Below are positions 34,248 through 43,126 of a stretch of 64,000 nucleotides of DNA, piece after piece. The notes beneath the pieces were generated by a model. It made no database searches, had not been told where the DNA came from, and worked only from the letters and a program-made list of their open reading frames with translations. The stretch is from NCBI GenBank assembly GCA_033875255.1, contig JAWZSN010000016.1, positions 1 through 64,000 of the forward strand. The letters run 5' to 3'. Each line of letters starts with the position of its first letter. Position 1 is the stretch's first letter. The position numbers and the translations under genes are program-made. The DNA comes from Marinimicrococcus sp033875255. Lineage in GTDB: Bacteria; Pseudomonadota; Alphaproteobacteria; Geminicoccales; Geminicoccaceae.

Positions 34248-35224
34248 GCGGCGAGCGTGCCGGCCCGCTGGCGCTCGCGGCTCCGCTCGCGGCGGTGGCC
34301 GGCCTGGCGCTGCTCGCCGCGGCGCCGCTGCTGCTGCTGGCCTACGTGCCGCTCGTGGCGGCGCTGGGCTACCTGGCGGCGCAGCGCCCCCGGCTGCTTC
34401 GGCGGCTGGCCGGGGCGGCAGGGTTCTACCTGCTGGTGGCGGTGATCCTGCTCTACACGCTCTTTCCCTTCTACTGGGCGATCGTCTCCTCGCTGAAGTC
34501 GGGCTCCGACCTCTTCAGCGTGGCGCTCCTGCCGCCCGATCCGGCCTGGGAGAATTACGCGGCGATCTTCGAGGAGCAGCCCTTCGGCCGGAACATCCTG
34601 AACTCGGTGATGGTCGCGGTCTCGACGGTGCTGGTCTCGCTGGCGCTCTCGGTCGCGGCCGCCTACGCGCTGGGCCGCATCCGCTTCGCCGGGCGCCGGC
34701 TGCTGCTCTTCACGGTGCTGGGGGTCTCGATGTTTCCGCAGATCGCCGTGCTCTCGGGCATGTTCGAGCTGGTCCGGGCGATGGGCCTCTACAACAACCT
34801 GCTGGCGCTGACCCTCTCTTATCTGATCTTCACCCTGCCGTTCACCGTCTGGGTGCTCACCACCTTCATCGGCGAGCTGCCGCGCGAGCTCGAGGAGGCG
34901 GCCATCGTGGACGGCGCGCGGCCGCTGCAGATCGTCGTCCAGGTATTCCTGCCGCTGCTCGGTCCCGCGCTGGTGACCACCGGCCTGCTGGCGTTCATCG
35001 CCGCCTGGAACGAGTTCCTGTTCGCGCTGACCTTCACCTTGACCTCGGACATGCGTACCGTGCCGGTCGCGATCGCCCTGATCTCCGGGGCGACCGCCTA
35101 CGAGCTGCCATGGGGCAACATCATGGCCGCCTCGGTGGTGGTGACGGTGCCGCTGATCGTGCTGGTCCTGATCTTCCAGCGGCGGATCGTCTCGGGCCTC
35201 ACCGCCGGGGCCGTGAAGGGCTAG
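34244..35224 (+). CDS. Sugar ABC transporter permease, MalG type
   Basis: A 326-residue permease with the EAA loop RELEEAAIVDGARPLQIVVQ. Compared with ordinary MalG proteins (about 280 residues) it has an extra N-terminal hydrophobic region (about residues 8-60: LALAAPLAAVAGLALLAAAP and onward) before the standard GFYLLVAVILLYTLFPFYWA start. It forms the channel with the previous gene product. Confidence 0.92.
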   Translation: MSGERAGPLALAAPLAAVAGLALLAAAPLLLLAYVPLVAALGYLAAQRPRLLRRLAGAAGFYLLVAVILLYTLFPFYWAIVSSLKSGSDLFSVALLPPDPAWENYAAIFEEQPFGRNILNSVMVAVSTVLVSLALSVAAAYALGRIRFAGRRLLLFTVLGVSMFPQIAVLSGMFELVRAMGLYNNLLALTLSYLIFTLPFTVWVLTTFIGELPRELEEAAIVDGARPLQIVVQVFLPLLGPALVTTGLLAFIAAWNEFLFALTFTLTSDMRTVPVAIALISGATAYELPWGNIMAASVVVTVPLIVLVLIFQRRIVSGLTAGAVKG

Positions 35225-35237
35225 GGCGAAGGAACGG

Positions 35238-36890
35238 ATGGGCTACGAGCCGCTTCATCACGCGACGCCGCCGGCGCCGCCGCGCCGCGACGACTGGTGG
35301 CGCGGCGCGGTGATCTACCAGATCTATCCGCGCAGCTTCCAGGACAGCAATGGCGACGGGATCGGCGATCTCAAAGGCATCACGGCACGGCTCGACCATG
35401 TGGCGGGCCTTGGCGTCGACGCGGTCTGGATCTCGCCGATCTTCAAGAGCCCGATGAAGGATTTCGGCTACGACGTGGCCGACTATTGCGCCATCGACCC
35501 GATCTTCGGCACGCTCAAGGATTTCGACGCGCTGCGCGAGCGGGCCCACGCGCTGGGCCTCAAGGTCTTGCTCGACCTCGTGCCGGCCCATACCTCGAGC
35601 GAGCACCCGTGGTTCAAGGAGAGCCGGGCGAGCCGGGACAATCTCCGGGCCGACTGGTACGTCTGGGCCGATGCGCGCCCCGACGGCTCGCCGCCCAACA
35701 ACTGGCTCTCGGTCTTCGGCGGCGTCTCCTGGCAGTGGGAGCAGCGCCGGCGGCAGTATTACCTGCACAATTTCCTGAAGGAGCAGCCGCAGCTCAACCT
35801 TCACAACCCCGAGGTCGTGGAGGCCCTGCTCGCGGCCGCGCAATTCTGGCTCGAGCGCGGCGTCGACGGGTTTCGCGTCGATGCGGTGGACTGGTCGGTG
35901 CACGACCCGAAGCTGCGCGACAACCCCCCGCGGCGGCGCGCCGGCGTGAGCAGCGGGAGCGCTGCAGGCTCCCCCTTCGAGATGCAGCTGCAGCGCTACA
36001 ACAAGGCACGTCCGGAGCTGGCCGAGCTGCTGCTCAAGCCGCTGAACGCGCTGACCGAGCGCTATGGCGGGCGGATGCTGCTGGGCGAGATCTCAGGCGA
36101 GCATGCGCTGCGCCGTGCGGCCGACTACACCAGCGGCGGCGGGCTCGACATGGTCTATACCTTCGATCTGCTCACCTGCCCCTTCACGCCTGGCGCCCTT
36201 CGCGCGGTGGGCCGTACTCTCGGCCGCTCGATCGAGAACGGCTGGTTCTGCTGGTCTTTCGCCAACCACGATGTGCGCCGCCCGCCCAGCCGCTTTGCCG
36301 GGAGCGAGGCGCCCGAGGGCCTGCGCCGGCTGGTGCCGGTCCTGCTGTGCACGCTGCGCGGCACCCTCTCTATCTACCAGGGCGAGGAGCTGGGGCTCGA
36401 GGAGGCCGAGCTTGCCCATGGCGAGCTGCGCGATCCCTTCGGCATCGAGTTCTGGCCGGCTTTCAAGGGCCGTGACGGCGCGCGCACACCGATGCCCTGG
36501 CATCATGCGCAGCCGCATGGCGGCTTCAGCACGGCAAAGCCCTGGCTGCCCCTCTACCGTCCGCATCTGGTCCGTGCCGTCGACCTGCAGGAGCAGGACC
36601 CGCAGTCGGTGCTTAACACGCTGCGCCGCTTCCTTGCCTGGCGGCGCCAGGAGCCGGCGCTGCGTCGGGGCAGCATGAGCTTTCCCAGGGCCGGGGAGAA
36701 GCTGCTCGTCGTCCGGCGGGAGCATGAGGGCCGGGAAATCCTGGCGGCCTTCAACATGAGCGGCGAGCCCTGCGTGTGGCAGGCGCCGGCTGCGGCCGTG
36801 CCGGCGTTCGCCTGCGGCGGCCACGACCAGCGCGGCCGCCGCTTCACGCTGGAACCGTGGAGCGCCGTCTTCCTCGCGCACGCGGCCTGA
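35238..36890 (+). CDS. aglA: Alpha-glucosidase, GH13 family
   Basis: A 550-residue cytoplasmic glycoside hydrolase of family 13. The catalytic residues are visible: nucleophile D215 in DGFRVDAVDW, acid/base E284 in LLGEISGE and D345 in FANHD. YQIYPRSFQDSNGDGIGDL near the start is the oligo-1,6-glucosidase/alpha-glucosidase hallmark. It follows the transporter by 13 bases, so imported alpha-glucosides are split inside the cell. The symbol is by analogy with rhizobial AglA; exact linkage preference cannot be read from sequence. Confidence 0.9.
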   Translation: MGYEPLHHATPPAPPRRDDWWRGAVIYQIYPRSFQDSNGDGIGDLKGITARLDHVAGLGVDAVWISPIFKSPMKDFGYDVADYCAIDPIFGTLKDFDALRERAHALGLKVLLDLVPAHTSSEHPWFKESRASRDNLRADWYVWADARPDGSPPNNWLSVFGGVSWQWEQRRRQYYLHNFLKEQPQLNLHNPEVVEALLAAAQFWLERGVDGFRVDAVDWSVHDPKLRDNPPRRRAGVSSGSAAGSPFEMQLQRYNKARPELAELLLKPLNALTERYGGRMLLGEISGEHALRRAADYTSGGGLDMVYTFDLLTCPFTPGALRAVGRTLGRSIENGWFCWSFANHDVRRPPSRFAGSEAPEGLRRLVPVLLCTLRGTLSIYQGEELGLEEAELAHGELRDPFGIEFWPAFKGRDGARTPMPWHHAQPHGGFSTAKPWLPLYRPHLVRAVDLQEQDPQSVLNTLRRFLAWRRQEPALRRGSMSFPRAGEKLLVVRREHEGREILAAFNMSGEPCVWQAPAAAVPAFACGGHDQRGRRFTLEPWSAVFLAHAA

Positions 36891-36933
36891 GCGCCAGGTG
36901 CCGATCGGTCGCATTTCTCGCGCTCGAGCACAC

Positions 36934-36962
36934 TGGACAGCCCCCGCATGACCCCCTATAAA
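36934..36962 (+). promoter_or_regulatory. Promoter of the tRNA-Phe gene
   Basis: TGGACA (36934-36939) and TATAAA (36957-36962) are 17 bases apart and end 11 bases before the tRNA 5' end. Confidence 0.7.
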
Positions 36963-36973
36963 CCCGCGCCAGA

Positions 36974-37049
36974 GCCCAGGTAGCTCAGTTGGTAGAGCAG
37001 CGGACTGAAAATTCGCGTGTCGGCGGTTCAAATCCGTCCCTGGGCACCA
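36974..37049 (+). tRNA. tRNA-Phe (anticodon GAA)
   Basis: A 76-base cloverleaf with encoded CCA. Acceptor GCCCAGG pairs with CCTGGGC, the D arm reads AGCTCAGTTGGTAGAGC, the anticodon GAA is at 37007-37009 in a CTGAAAA loop, and the T arm contains GGTTCAAATCC. One G-U pair occurs in the anticodon stem. Confidence 0.97.
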
Positions 37050-37230
37050 TTTCCTTGCTACCTCTTTCTCGCCGATGGTTGCGACGTCCTGGCAAGGCCG
37101 AAGGACGCCGCTGCTTCTTGTGCTGTGGCGGGCAAGCCCTCTAGATGAGCGGCAGGGTGGCGTTGCAGCAGACCAAGCTCCTTGAGCCGATGCGCGCCGC
37201 GTAACGACCGGCGATCTCGGGGAGCTGCCC

Positions 37231-38037
37231 ATGCGCGACGCTGCGGCCTGGTTTCTGGCGTTTGCCCTGCTCGTCGCAGGGGCCCTGACACCGTCGCCCG
37301 GCGCCGCGGCACCGTGGCTCGCGGTCGAGCCGGGCCTTCTGAAACTGGCAGGCCGTCATGTCAAATGGGGGCAGCCCAGCTATGGCAGCGGCGCGCTCGT
37401 GACCTACGCCTATGTCACCAGGCCCCACGTCGACCCTGCGGCACGCAACTGCCGGGAGATGCTTCCGCTCGATCCGATGATCGAGGCGATGGGCATCGAC
37501 ATGGCGCGCTTCGACCTCGAGATCCGGGCGGCGTTCCGCGTCTGGTCGGATGCGGCGGCCGTGCGGTTCCGCCAGGTGGCGTCGATGGACGAGGCGGACA
37601 TCCTGATCGGTGTGCAGGCCGGGGACCGCGGCGTCGCCTTTGCCAATGTGGCGGAGCAGGAATCCGATGGCGCGATCGCGCGCATCAGCCATTCGGCCGT
37701 TTGTTTCGATGCGTCCGAGCGCTGGGAGATGGCCGCGGACGGCAGGAAGGACACCTATCGCCTGCGCTATGTGGCGGCCCATGAGATCGGCCACGCGGTA
37801 GGGCTCGACCATATCGGCCGCAAGGGCGGCCTGATGGGCTTCGGCTATGACGGCGCCAACGAGCACAGCCTCACGCTGTCTGCCGCCGACCGGGCCGCCA
37901 TCGCACGCCTTTACGGCCCACCTGCCAGCGCTGCCATAGCCGCCACCGGCGAGCCGGGTCCCTCGTGCATCCTCGCGGCGACGGGCCCGGCCCCGCAGGG
38001 TTGCGGCGAGGCCGGGCCGGTGCAAGACGGCCGCTGA
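37231..38037 (+). CDS. Secreted matrixin-like zinc metalloprotease
   Basis: A 268-residue protein with a signal peptide (cleavage after GAAA near residue 26). The zinc site HEIGHAVGLDH is at residues 184-194 (H184, H188, H194; catalytic E185), followed by GLMGFGYD as a candidate Met-turn, which places it in the metzincin/matrixin group. AAFRVWSDAAAVRFRQV is the typical preceding strand-helix region. Cys residues at 77, 156, and in the tail could form disulfides. The substrate is unknown. It follows tRNA-Phe by 181 bases and is convergent with the PRC-barrel gene. Confidence 0.82.
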   Translation: MRDAAAWFLAFALLVAGALTPSPGAAAPWLAVEPGLLKLAGRHVKWGQPSYGSGALVTYAYVTRPHVDPAARNCREMLPLDPMIEAMGIDMARFDLEIRAAFRVWSDAAAVRFRQVASMDEADILIGVQAGDRGVAFANVAEQESDGAIARISHSAVCFDASERWEMAADGRKDTYRLRYVAAHEIGHAVGLDHIGRKGGLMGFGYDGANEHSLTLSAADRAAIARLYGPPASAAIAATGEPGPSCILAATGPAPQGCGEAGPVQDGR

Positions 38038-38043
38038 CAGCTG

Positions 38044-38622
38044 TTACTGTTGGGGCGCAGGAGCGGTCGCCGGCTGCATCTGCTGGCTCTGCCGCTCGGC
38101 ATCGAGATCGGAGGCGGTCTTGAAGGCTGGGGCCTGCTCGAGCTGCTCCTTGGTCATCGAGAGGATGTAGGTGTCACCCTCGGCACCCTCCTGGAACTCC
38201 TCCCACGGGATCGCCACGCGCTTCTCGCCGATGCCCAGGAAGCCGCCGACCGCGACGACGGCGCCCACGACGCGACGGTCATTATCGAGGAGCAGATCGG
38301 TGATCTCGCCGATCTTCCCGTCGTCCGCGCCCACGACCCTGCGGTCCATGATGTCGCTGGCAAGCTGCTGCTGTGCCTCCTGCGAGGGGATAATCGCATC
38401 GGGCGCCGGTGCTGCAGCCTTCTGCTCGAGCATGTCGGCGGCTGCCGGGGTCTCGGCCTTCTCGTCCATCTTCTCGGGGATGGGGGCGTTCATCGGCGCC
38501 TTCGGCTCGACGACCGTCGCCGGCCTGTCCATGCTCGCCGGGGCATCCTGCGCGCTCTGCGCGGCCGCGACGCCGGTCATGGCGAGCAGCGCGGCAGTGG
38601 TGGAAAGCAGCATGCGTCGCAT
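38044..38622 (-). CDS. PRC-barrel domain protein, exported
   Basis: A 192-residue protein with a signal peptide ending near VAAAQ. After an Ala/Pro/Glu-rich linker (residues 25-85), a PRC-barrel domain is visible at about 90-165: VVGADDGKIGEITDLLLDND, then RRVVGAVVAVGGFLGIGEKR and VAIPWEEF. PRC barrels bind proteins or RNA; exported ones of this style are common in Alphaproteobacteria with no assigned role. The C-terminal 25 residues are Gln/Ala/Pro-rich. Confidence 0.85.
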   Translation of the reverse strand: MRRMLLSTTAALLAMTGVAAAQSAQDAPASMDRPATVVEPKAPMNAPIPEKMDEKAETPAAADMLEQKAAAPAPDAIIPSQEAQQQLASDIMDRRVVGADDGKIGEITDLLLDNDRRVVGAVVAVGGFLGIGEKRVAIPWEEFQEGAEGDTYILSMTKEQLEQAPAFKTASDLDAERQSQQMQPATAPAPQQ

Positions 38623-38873
38623 CGATTCTTCTCCTGCGTAGTCCTCCGGGGTCCGTCTCGTCGACCGACCGCGCCGGGGCAGAAACCTCTCGCGTCACGA
38701 ACCTCATGCACCGGAACAACCGGGACCCGGTGTGCCGGTTCCCGCGGTTCCCGCATGGCTCGCAGGCGCCGCACGGCAGGTGTGCAGCACGACGCTGCGG
38801 GGCGGGCTGGGCCTGCGTGGAACGCCGTGGCAGCATGCGCGCAAGCGCCACACCGCAGGGAGCAGCCGGCCCC

Positions 38874-39485
38874 ATGACCGATCCGATGACGCCGCAGGCA
38901 CTCAGGGCCCTCTACGGCGAGCCGAGCGATATCGCGCGCCGCAAGGAGCTGGACGCGTTGGACCCTCACGCCCGCGCCTTTATTGCCCTCTCGCCGTTCG
39001 TCGTGCTGGCCTCGGCCGACGGGGAGGGGCGGCTCGATGCCACGCCGCGCGGCGATGCGCCGGGCTTCGTCGCGGTGCTGGACGAGCGGCGGCTGCTGGT
39101 GCCCGACCGTCGCGGCAACAACCGCATCGACACGCTGGCCAATGTGGCTGTCAATCCGCGCATCGGCATGGTCTTCCTGGTGCCGGGCCTGAACGAGACC
39201 CTGCGGGTCAACGGCCGCGCCCGGATCACCACCGATGCGGCGCTGCTGGAGCCGCTCGCGGTTCAAGGACGCATGCCCACCAGCGCCCTGCTGGTCGAGG
39301 TCGAGGAGGTCTACTTCCACTGCGGCAAGGCGATGATCCGCTCCTCGTTGTGGGACCCCGAGCGGCAGGTGGCCAAAGGCAGCTTCCCGAGCCTCGGGCG
39401 GATCGTTGCCGACCAGATCGCCGGGCTCGACGCCGGGGCGGCCGAGGAGCGGATCGAGGAAAGCTACCGCACGAGGCTCTACTGA
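38874..39485 (+). CDS. FMN-dependent PPOX-type flavoprotein, MSMEG_1061-like
   Basis: A 203-residue split-barrel flavin-binding protein of the pyridoxamine 5'-phosphate oxidase superfamily: FIALSPFVVLASADGEGRLD, TPRGDAPGF, LLVPDRRGNNRIDTLANV and VEEVYFHCGKAMIRSSLWDP are characteristic of the MSMEG_1061-like group. It probably reduces or oxidises a small molecule using FMN. ATG 38874 has AGGGAG 12 bases upstream; 38886 is an alternative. The ADP-ribosylglycohydrolase-like gene starts 29 bases after its stop. Confidence 0.85.
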   Translation: MTDPMTPQALRALYGEPSDIARRKELDALDPHARAFIALSPFVVLASADGEGRLDATPRGDAPGFVAVLDERRLLVPDRRGNNRIDTLANVAVNPRIGMVFLVPGLNETLRVNGRARITTDAALLEPLAVQGRMPTSALLVEVEEVYFHCGKAMIRSSLWDPERQVAKGSFPSLGRIVADQIAGLDAGAAEERIEESYRTRLY

Positions 39486-39514
39486 GTGAGGCGCCGGGGA
39501 GCGGGGAAGCGCCG

Positions 39515-40474
39515 ATGAGCGGACAGATCGACCGCCGGGAGCGGATGCTGGGTGCGGTCCTGGGGCAGTTCGTGGGCGACGCCTTGTGCCTCGGCAGTCA
39601 CTGGTACTACGACATGGCCGAGCGTGACCGCATCCTGCCGGGCGGGCCGGAAGGCTTCGACCGCCCGGTCGACGGCCACTACCATGCCGGTCGCGGGCCC
39701 GGCGATCTCACCCATTACGGCGAGGCGGCGCTCATCCTGCTGCGCTCGCTGGCCGCGCAGGACGGGCTCGACGTGGTCGACCAGGGCCGGCGCCTCGTTG
39801 CCCATTTCGGCGCGCCGGAGCATGTCGGCTACCTCGACAAGGCGACCCGCGAGCTGCTGGCGCGCTGGCGCGCCTGGCAGGATCGCGCCGGAGCGGGGCC
39901 CTACGGCTTCCAGGACGGCGCTGACGACCACCACAACGTGACCACCTCGCGCCTTGCTCCGCTGGCCGTCCGCCACGCCGGCGATCCGCGCCTGCCGGAG
40001 CTGGTCGCGGCGGTGGTGCGCATCTGCCAGAACAATGCCCAGGCGATCGCCTATGCCCGTGTCCATGCGGCGATCCTCATGGGCCTGTTCGACGGGTCGA
40101 CGCTGCGCAAGGCCGTCGAGGAGAGCCTTGCGGCAGCGCCGGAGGAGGAGCTGCGCGTCCTGTGGCCTCGGGTCGAGGCGATGCTGGCGACACCCGTCCT
40201 CGCGGCGACGGGGGAGTTCGGCCGGGCCTGTGCGCTGGCCAGCGCCTTTCCGGCGGCCTTGCACGCCGCCCTCAGGCACGAGGATGATCCGGCCGAAGCG
40301 CTGCTCGCCTGCTGCCGGGCCGGCGGCGACAACGCCTCGCGCTGTGCGCTCGTCGGCGCCTGGCTCGGGGCGCGGCACGGCCTTTCCGGCCTGCCCGCCG
40401 AATGGGTCGCCCGCCTGAACGAAGGTGAGGAAATCCGCCGCCTCGCCGGGCGGATCCTGCCCCAGGCCGCCTGA
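39515..40474 (+). CDS. Divergent ADP-ribosylglycohydrolase family protein
   Basis: A 319-residue all-helical protein of the ADP-ribosylglycohydrolase (DraG/ARH) family. The N-terminal GAVLGQFVGDALCLGSHWYY matches the family start. The metal-binding positions are atypical: where DraG has a TDDT-like motif this protein has GDLTHYGE (63-70), and the C-terminal GGDTDT-like motif is GGDNASRC (270-277). A DDHHN motif at 137-141 might supply other ligands. It may therefore act on a different substrate or need a different metal. It probably shares a transcript with the PPOX flavoprotein gene upstream. Confidence 0.75.
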   Translation: MSGQIDRRERMLGAVLGQFVGDALCLGSHWYYDMAERDRILPGGPEGFDRPVDGHYHAGRGPGDLTHYGEAALILLRSLAAQDGLDVVDQGRRLVAHFGAPEHVGYLDKATRELLARWRAWQDRAGAGPYGFQDGADDHHNVTTSRLAPLAVRHAGDPRLPELVAAVVRICQNNAQAIAYARVHAAILMGLFDGSTLRKAVEESLAAAPEEELRVLWPRVEAMLATPVLAATGEFGRACALASAFPAALHAALRHEDDPAEALLACCRAGGDNASRCALVGAWLGARHGLSGLPAEWVARLNEGEEIRRLAGRILPQAA

Positions 40475-40491
40475 GACCGCCGCACATGAAA

Positions 40492-40519
40492 AGGGCCCGT
40501 CCCTTCAGGGGCGGGCCCT
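40492..40519 (-). terminator. Strong terminator between the glycohydrolase and autokinase genes
   Basis: AGGGCCCGTCCC (40492-40503) and GGGGCGGGCCCT (40508-40519) pair over 12 bases (one G-T pair) with a TTCA loop. On the minus strand TTTT follows, so it chiefly serves the autokinase gene ending at 40542; it may also stop plus-strand transcription. Confidence 0.8.
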
Positions 40520-40541
40520 CCTTCGCGCAGGACGCTGCGGC

Positions 40542-42812
40542 TCAGTTCACGTAGTATTTGTGATACTTGCCATAATACTGGCCGACGTCGCCATAGCCGT
40601 AGCGGGCGTGCTTGCGCACATCGACCATGGTCAGCACCACGCCGCCGATGTCGGCGCGCACCTCGTGGAGATGCGCCAGAGCGTTGCGCACCGCGTCGGC
40701 GCTGGTCTTCTCCCACTGCGTGGCGAACAGCACCTTGTCGGCCACCAGGGCCACCACCTTGGAGTCGGTGACACCGAGCAGCGGCGCCGAATCCAGCACG
40801 ATATAGTCGTAGCGCTCGCGCAGGTCGGTGATGAGCTGCTTCATCTTGTGGCTGCCGAGCAGGTTGGTCGGGTTCGCCGTCTGCCGCTTGATCGGCAGAT
40901 AGTCGATGCCGGCCTCCTCGTCGTGGAGGATGACCTCCTCGAGGCCGGCCTCGCCCACCATGTGCTCGACGAAGCCGGTGACAGGCCGGGCGCCGAGATC
41001 GCGCTGCACGCTGGGGTGGCGCAGGTCGAGATCCATCAGCAGCACCTTCTGGCCCGAGCGCGCGGCGAAGGTCGCGAGGCTCAGCGCCAGGGTGGTCTTG
41101 CCCTCCTGCGGCAGCGAGGAGGTCACGAGGACGACCTTGGGCGCGTTGTCGATGTTGGAGAGCTGTAGCGAGGTGAAGATCGCCCGAAGTGATTCGGTGT
41201 AGGTCGAGAGCGGCTTGCCGATCAGGTACTGGTGCGGCTTCTGCCCGCGCTTCATGCGCTCGAGCCGCGGCACCAGGCCCAGTGCCGGCAGACCCAGCTC
41301 CTGCTCCACCTGGCGGGCGCTGCGCAGGCCGCTGTCGAGGCGCTCGAGGAGCAGCGCCAGGAGCGTGCCCAGCATGGCGGAGGCGGTGAAGCCCACCGCG
41401 CCGAACAGCCTGGGGCCGGGAGAGCTCGGGCTCCTTGGCGGGGCCGCGGTGGAGACCACGCGGGAATCCGATTCGATGATCCCCTGCTGCTCGCGGGTCT
41501 CCTTGTAGCGCTGCAGGAACGCCTCGTAGAGACGGCGGCTGCTCTCGGCGTCGCTCTCGAGCTGGCGCATCTTCACCTCGAGCTCGCGGCGCTCGCTGTT
41601 GACGCCCGTGAGCTCCTGCATCTGCCCGGCGATGGCCGCGACCCGGGCACCTTCGGCGCGCACCTCGTTCTCCATGGTGCGCAGGATGCGGTCGATCTCG
41701 CCCACGATCTTGGTCTGGAGGTTGGCCTTCTCGGTGAGCAGGTTCTGGATGCGCGGATGCTTGTCGCCGAAATAGGTGCGAAGCTCCGCCTCCTCGCGCA
41801 GCAGCAGCGCCTCCTGCTGGCGCAGGTTGACGATCACCGGCGAGCCCAGCACCTCGGCCACCGAATCGAGCGCGTCGCCGGAGGTCCGCAGCTCGCGGAT
41901 CAGGCGCATGCGCGCCTGGCGCTGGGCCAGGTTGGCCTTGGCGATGATCAGCTCGCGGGAGAGGTCGGCCAGCTCCTGCTCGTTGAGCGACGAGCCGTTG
42001 GTGATGATGATGCTGTTGGCGGCGCGGTACTCCTCGACCGCGGCCTCGGCCGCCTCGGTCTCGGCCCTGAGCTCGGACAGCCGGTCGCCGAGGAAGCCCG
42101 AGGCGCGCAGGGTCGCGTCGAGTTTCAGGTCGCGCTGCGCCTCGACATACATCTGGGCCGCGCGGTTGACGATCTTTGCAGCCTTGCCGGGGTCGGTGGA
42201 GGTGTAGCTGATGCCGATCACGTAGGAGCGGCCCTCCTGGGTCACCTTGTAGCGGCCCGTGAAGGCGTCGATGGCGCCCTGCTCGGAGAGCAGCGCCCGG
42301 ACCTCGCCGCTGTCGGGGCCCGGCTCCTCGGCGAGGCCGGCGGCGATCAGCCACTCGTCGGGCATCCAGGCGACCAGCCGCTCGAAGGGCCCGCCGAGCT
42401 TGATGACCACGTCGCGGGGGTCCTTGAGCAGGGCCGGGTTGAGCTCCGGATCCTCGAACAGCCTCAGGGATTCCATCACGCCCAGGACATAGTCGCGCGA
42501 GGTGAGGACCTTGATCTGCGTCTCGACCGTCGAGGCGTCGGTCCCCAGGCCCTGCATGACCGCCTCGACGTCCACCACCCGGCTCTGCCGCGGGTCGATC
42601 ATGACCAGCGCCTTGGCGGTGTATTTGGGCGTCATCTGCAGGCCGACCAGCACGGCCAGCGTGGTGAGCAGGAGCATCGTGCCCATGATCACCCATCTGC
42701 GCCGCCGGAGAATGCCGAGAAGTTCCTTGATATCGACGCCGCCGGCATATTCCTGCGGGTGCGGGGCCGGCTCAGTCTGACCCCGCTGCGTCTCGGTCAT
42801 CGCAGTACTCAT
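40542..42812 (-). CDS. Polysaccharide biosynthesis tyrosine autokinase (Wzc/ExoP family)
   Basis: A 756-residue inner-membrane bacterial tyrosine kinase controlling polysaccharide chain length and export. The N-terminal Wzz domain has a membrane segment at about 41-60, followed by a long coiled-coil periplasmic region and a second segment near residue 485. The cytoplasmic kinase (from about 560) has Walker A SSLPQEGKTT, Walker A' VLLMDLDLRHPS and Walker B YIVLDSAP. The C-terminal tail holds seven Tyr in its last 20 residues (738-754), the autophosphorylation cluster. ATG 42812 is chosen; 42800 is possible. No export protein or polymerase gene is adjacent. Confidence 0.92.
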   Translation of the reverse strand: MSTAMTETQRGQTEPAPHPQEYAGGVDIKELLGILRRRRWVIMGTMLLLTTLAVLVGLQMTPKYTAKALVMIDPRQSRVVDVEAVMQGLGTDASTVETQIKVLTSRDYVLGVMESLRLFEDPELNPALLKDPRDVVIKLGGPFERLVAWMPDEWLIAAGLAEEPGPDSGEVRALLSEQGAIDAFTGRYKVTQEGRSYVIGISYTSTDPGKAAKIVNRAAQMYVEAQRDLKLDATLRASGFLGDRLSELRAETEAAEAAVEEYRAANSIIITNGSSLNEQELADLSRELIIAKANLAQRQARMRLIRELRTSGDALDSVAEVLGSPVIVNLRQQEALLLREEAELRTYFGDKHPRIQNLLTEKANLQTKIVGEIDRILRTMENEVRAEGARVAAIAGQMQELTGVNSERRELEVKMRQLESDAESSRRLYEAFLQRYKETREQQGIIESDSRVVSTAAPPRSPSSPGPRLFGAVGFTASAMLGTLLALLLERLDSGLRSARQVEQELGLPALGLVPRLERMKRGQKPHQYLIGKPLSTYTESLRAIFTSLQLSNIDNAPKVVLVTSSLPQEGKTTLALSLATFAARSGQKVLLMDLDLRHPSVQRDLGARPVTGFVEHMVGEAGLEEVILHDEEAGIDYLPIKRQTANPTNLLGSHKMKQLITDLRERYDYIVLDSAPLLGVTDSKVVALVADKVLFATQWEKTSADAVRNALAHLHEVRADIGGVVLTMVDVRKHARYGYGDVGQYYGKYHKYYVN

Positions 42813-43126
42813 GCGCGCTCTTATATCCAGGCGAAAACAGATCGGTCGCACTCGACCGCAAGGCACACCATGCCCAGGTGTTCTACACTAGGGTCTCTGC
42901 TGCAGGAAGCTGCAAATCCCCGGGCCAGTGCGGCTCGACAGCCCAACGAAAAGGCTAAAATACCGCTAAAGTATCTGCTTCTCGGGCAATGGCGCACGTT
43001 CGGCGGCTCGTGGCCCGCCCGCCTCCGGCGCGCTAGCCTGCGGCTTGCGCCCGGGGCTAGTCTGCTGCATTCGGGCAGCAGTGCCCGCCGCGGGGAGTAG
43101 GGGCGCAAGGAGGGAGTCGTCGACAG
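42813..43126. other. Intergenic region between two divergent genes
   Basis: About 310 bases separating the autokinase gene (minus) and mutA (plus). The centre (ACGAAAAGGCTAAAATACCG) is AT-richer and could hold divergent promoters, but no box pair stood out. AAGGAGGGAG lies just ahead of the mutA start. No cobalamin riboswitch or small gene recognised. Confidence 0.4.

Noticed and set aside
36974..37230. Possible integration site at the tRNA-Phe 3' end
   Set aside because: No direct repeat of the tRNA end was found downstream and no integrase gene is present in the window.
42813..43126. Possible cobalamin riboswitch before mutA
   Set aside because: The conserved B12-box sequence was not seen and the region shows no clear multi-stem arrangement by eye.
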